Part shown: positions 6,072 through 6,823 of the stretch, in pieces
Layout of the letters: the number at the start of each line of letters is the position of its first letter
Numbering within the stretch: position 1 is the stretch's first letter
Assembly: GCA_029266935.1 (NCBI GenBank)
Contig: JAQSVY010000071.1
Span: forward strand, 1 to 6,823
Length of the DNA stretch: 6,823 nucleotides
Reading direction: 5' to 3'
Source of the DNA: Burkholderiales bacterium
GTDB taxonomy: Bacteria; Pseudomonadota; Gammaproteobacteria; Burkholderiales; SG8-39
Program-made: the position numbers and the translations under genes
The notes under the pieces: generated by a model
Told to the model about the DNA's origin: nothing
Databases searched by the model: none
The model's input: the letters and a program-made list of their open reading frames with translations, nothing else

Positions 6072-6823
6072 ATGCTCCGCTTCATCCTTCGCCGCGCGCT
6101 GCTTGCGATCCCGTCCCTCTTCGGCCTCCTGGTCCTAACCTTCTTCCTGATCCGCGTGGTGCCGGCCGATCCCGCCGCCGCACTCGCCGGCGAGAATGCG
6201 ACGCCGGCGCAGGTGGCCGAGATCCGGCGGCAATACGGGCTCGACCGTCCGCTGCACGAGCAATTCGTGGTCTATCTTGGCCAGGTGGCGCGATTCGAGT
6301 TCGGCGAAAGCGCCTACTCGCGGAGGCCGGTCGCGCTCGACATCAAGCAGCGCCTGCCGGCGACCCTCGAGCTCACTGTCTCGGCGCTTCTCCTCGCGAC
6401 GCTCCTCGGCATCCCGCTCGGCACCATCGCGGCGGTGTACCACAACCGCTGGCCGGACACCTTGCTGCGGGTCCTCTCGGTGGCCGGCGTCGCCATCGCC
6501 GCGTTCTGGTTCGCGATCGAGCTGCAGCTTCTCTTCGCCATGGACCTCGGCTGGTTTCCCTTGCGGGGGCGCATGAGCAGCGGGCTTGCGGCCCCTCCCG
6601 CCGTCACCGGGTTCCTCCTCCTCGACAGCCTGATCGCTGGGCGCCTCGATGCCTTCCGCGACGCCCTGCATCATCTCGTGCTGCCGGCCGTGACTCTCTC
6701 GCTCGGCGGGATCGCGACCATTGCGCGCTTCACGCGCGCCGGGGTGCTCGAGACCTTGCAGAAGGACTTCGTGCTCTATGAGCGCGCGCAGGGCTTCCCG
6801 AGCCGCGCGCTGATCTGGAGGTT
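6072..6823 (+). CDS. ABC transporter permease, DppB/OppB type, 3' end cut by window edge
   Basis: ATG at 6072 opens a frame of 250 codons running off the right edge; complete family members have about 310-340 residues. The N-terminus is the usual RFILRRALLAIPSLFG with transmembrane segment 1 at ~10-31, followed by VVPADPA. Next comes the periplasmic segment containing RRQYGLDRPL (52-61) and FEFGES (75-80). Further membrane segments lie at ~97-122, ~133-158 and ~202-222. A HHLVLPAVTLSLGG segment (200-213) precedes the start of the cytoplasmic EAA loop (ERAQG, 237-241), which docks on the ATPase. It forms half of the inner-membrane channel for the importer served by the upstream binding protein; the partner permease and ATPases should follow outside the window. 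GGAAG (6063-6067) is a modest ribosome binding site 4 nt before the start. Ligand identity is unknown. The protein could equally be named for dipeptide, oligopeptide, glutathione or nickel import. Confidence 0.92.
   Translation, partial: MLRFILRRALLAIPSLFGLLVLTFFLIRVVPADPAAALAGENATPAQVAEIRRQYGLDRPLHEQFVVYLGQVARFEFGESAYSRRPVALDIKQRLPATLELTVSALLLATLLGIPLGTIAAVYHNRWPDTLLRVLSVAGVAIAAFWFAIELQLLFAMDLGWFPLRGRMSSGLAAPPAVTGFLLLDSLIAGRLDAFRDALHHLVLPAVTLSLGGIATIARFTRAGVLETLQKDFVLYERAQGFPSRALIWR

Noticed and set aside
6135..6674. Minus-strand open frame of 179 codons, Glu/Arg-rich
   Set aside because: It is antisense to the DppB-type permease. The complement of hydrophobic codons yields this charged low-complexity sequence.

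Overview
The window is GC-rich (by eye about two thirds G+C) with strong G/C bias at third codon positions, which also creates long spurious ORFs antisense to the real genes. The gene families and base composition suggest a proteobacterium. A soil-type alphaproteobacterium (Hyphomicrobiales or Rhodospirillales) is my best guess, but nothing here fixes the taxon.

Layout: two divergent transcription units share a 128-bp intergenic region (1729-1856). Leftward runs a hydantoinase B/oxoprolinase-family gene (hyuB-like). It starts at 1728 and leaves the window at base 1 with only a few C-terminal residues likely missing. Rightward run four genes that look like one operon. They are a cytoplasmic M28-family metallopeptidase homologue (1857-3611), an Asp/Glu/hydantoin racemase-family protein (GTG start, 3625-4359), a periplasmic substrate-binding protein of the peptide/nickel ABC family (4395-5981), and the first inner-membrane permease of that transporter (DppB/OppB type, from 6072, cut by the right edge). 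The second permease and ATPases are expected just beyond the edge. There are no RNA genes, mobile elements, CRISPR arrays or clear terminators, and no gene-free stretch above 300 bases.

How the genes may work together (inference): an SBP_bac_5-type transporter imports a peptide-like or cyclic amide compound. A hydantoin-racemase-like enzyme interconverts stereoisomers. A HyuB-type subunit (partner HyuA not in view) opens or processes a ring or amide. The M28-like protein would hydrolyse a linear amide product. This resembles a hydantoin/oxoproline/N-carbamoyl amino acid catabolic locus, but with an M28 protein where hydantoin clusters usually carry an M20-family carbamoylase. The M28 protein keeps all five predicted metal ligands but has His where the family's general-base Glu normally sits. 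That substitution, together with the gene combination, is the most interesting thing in the window.
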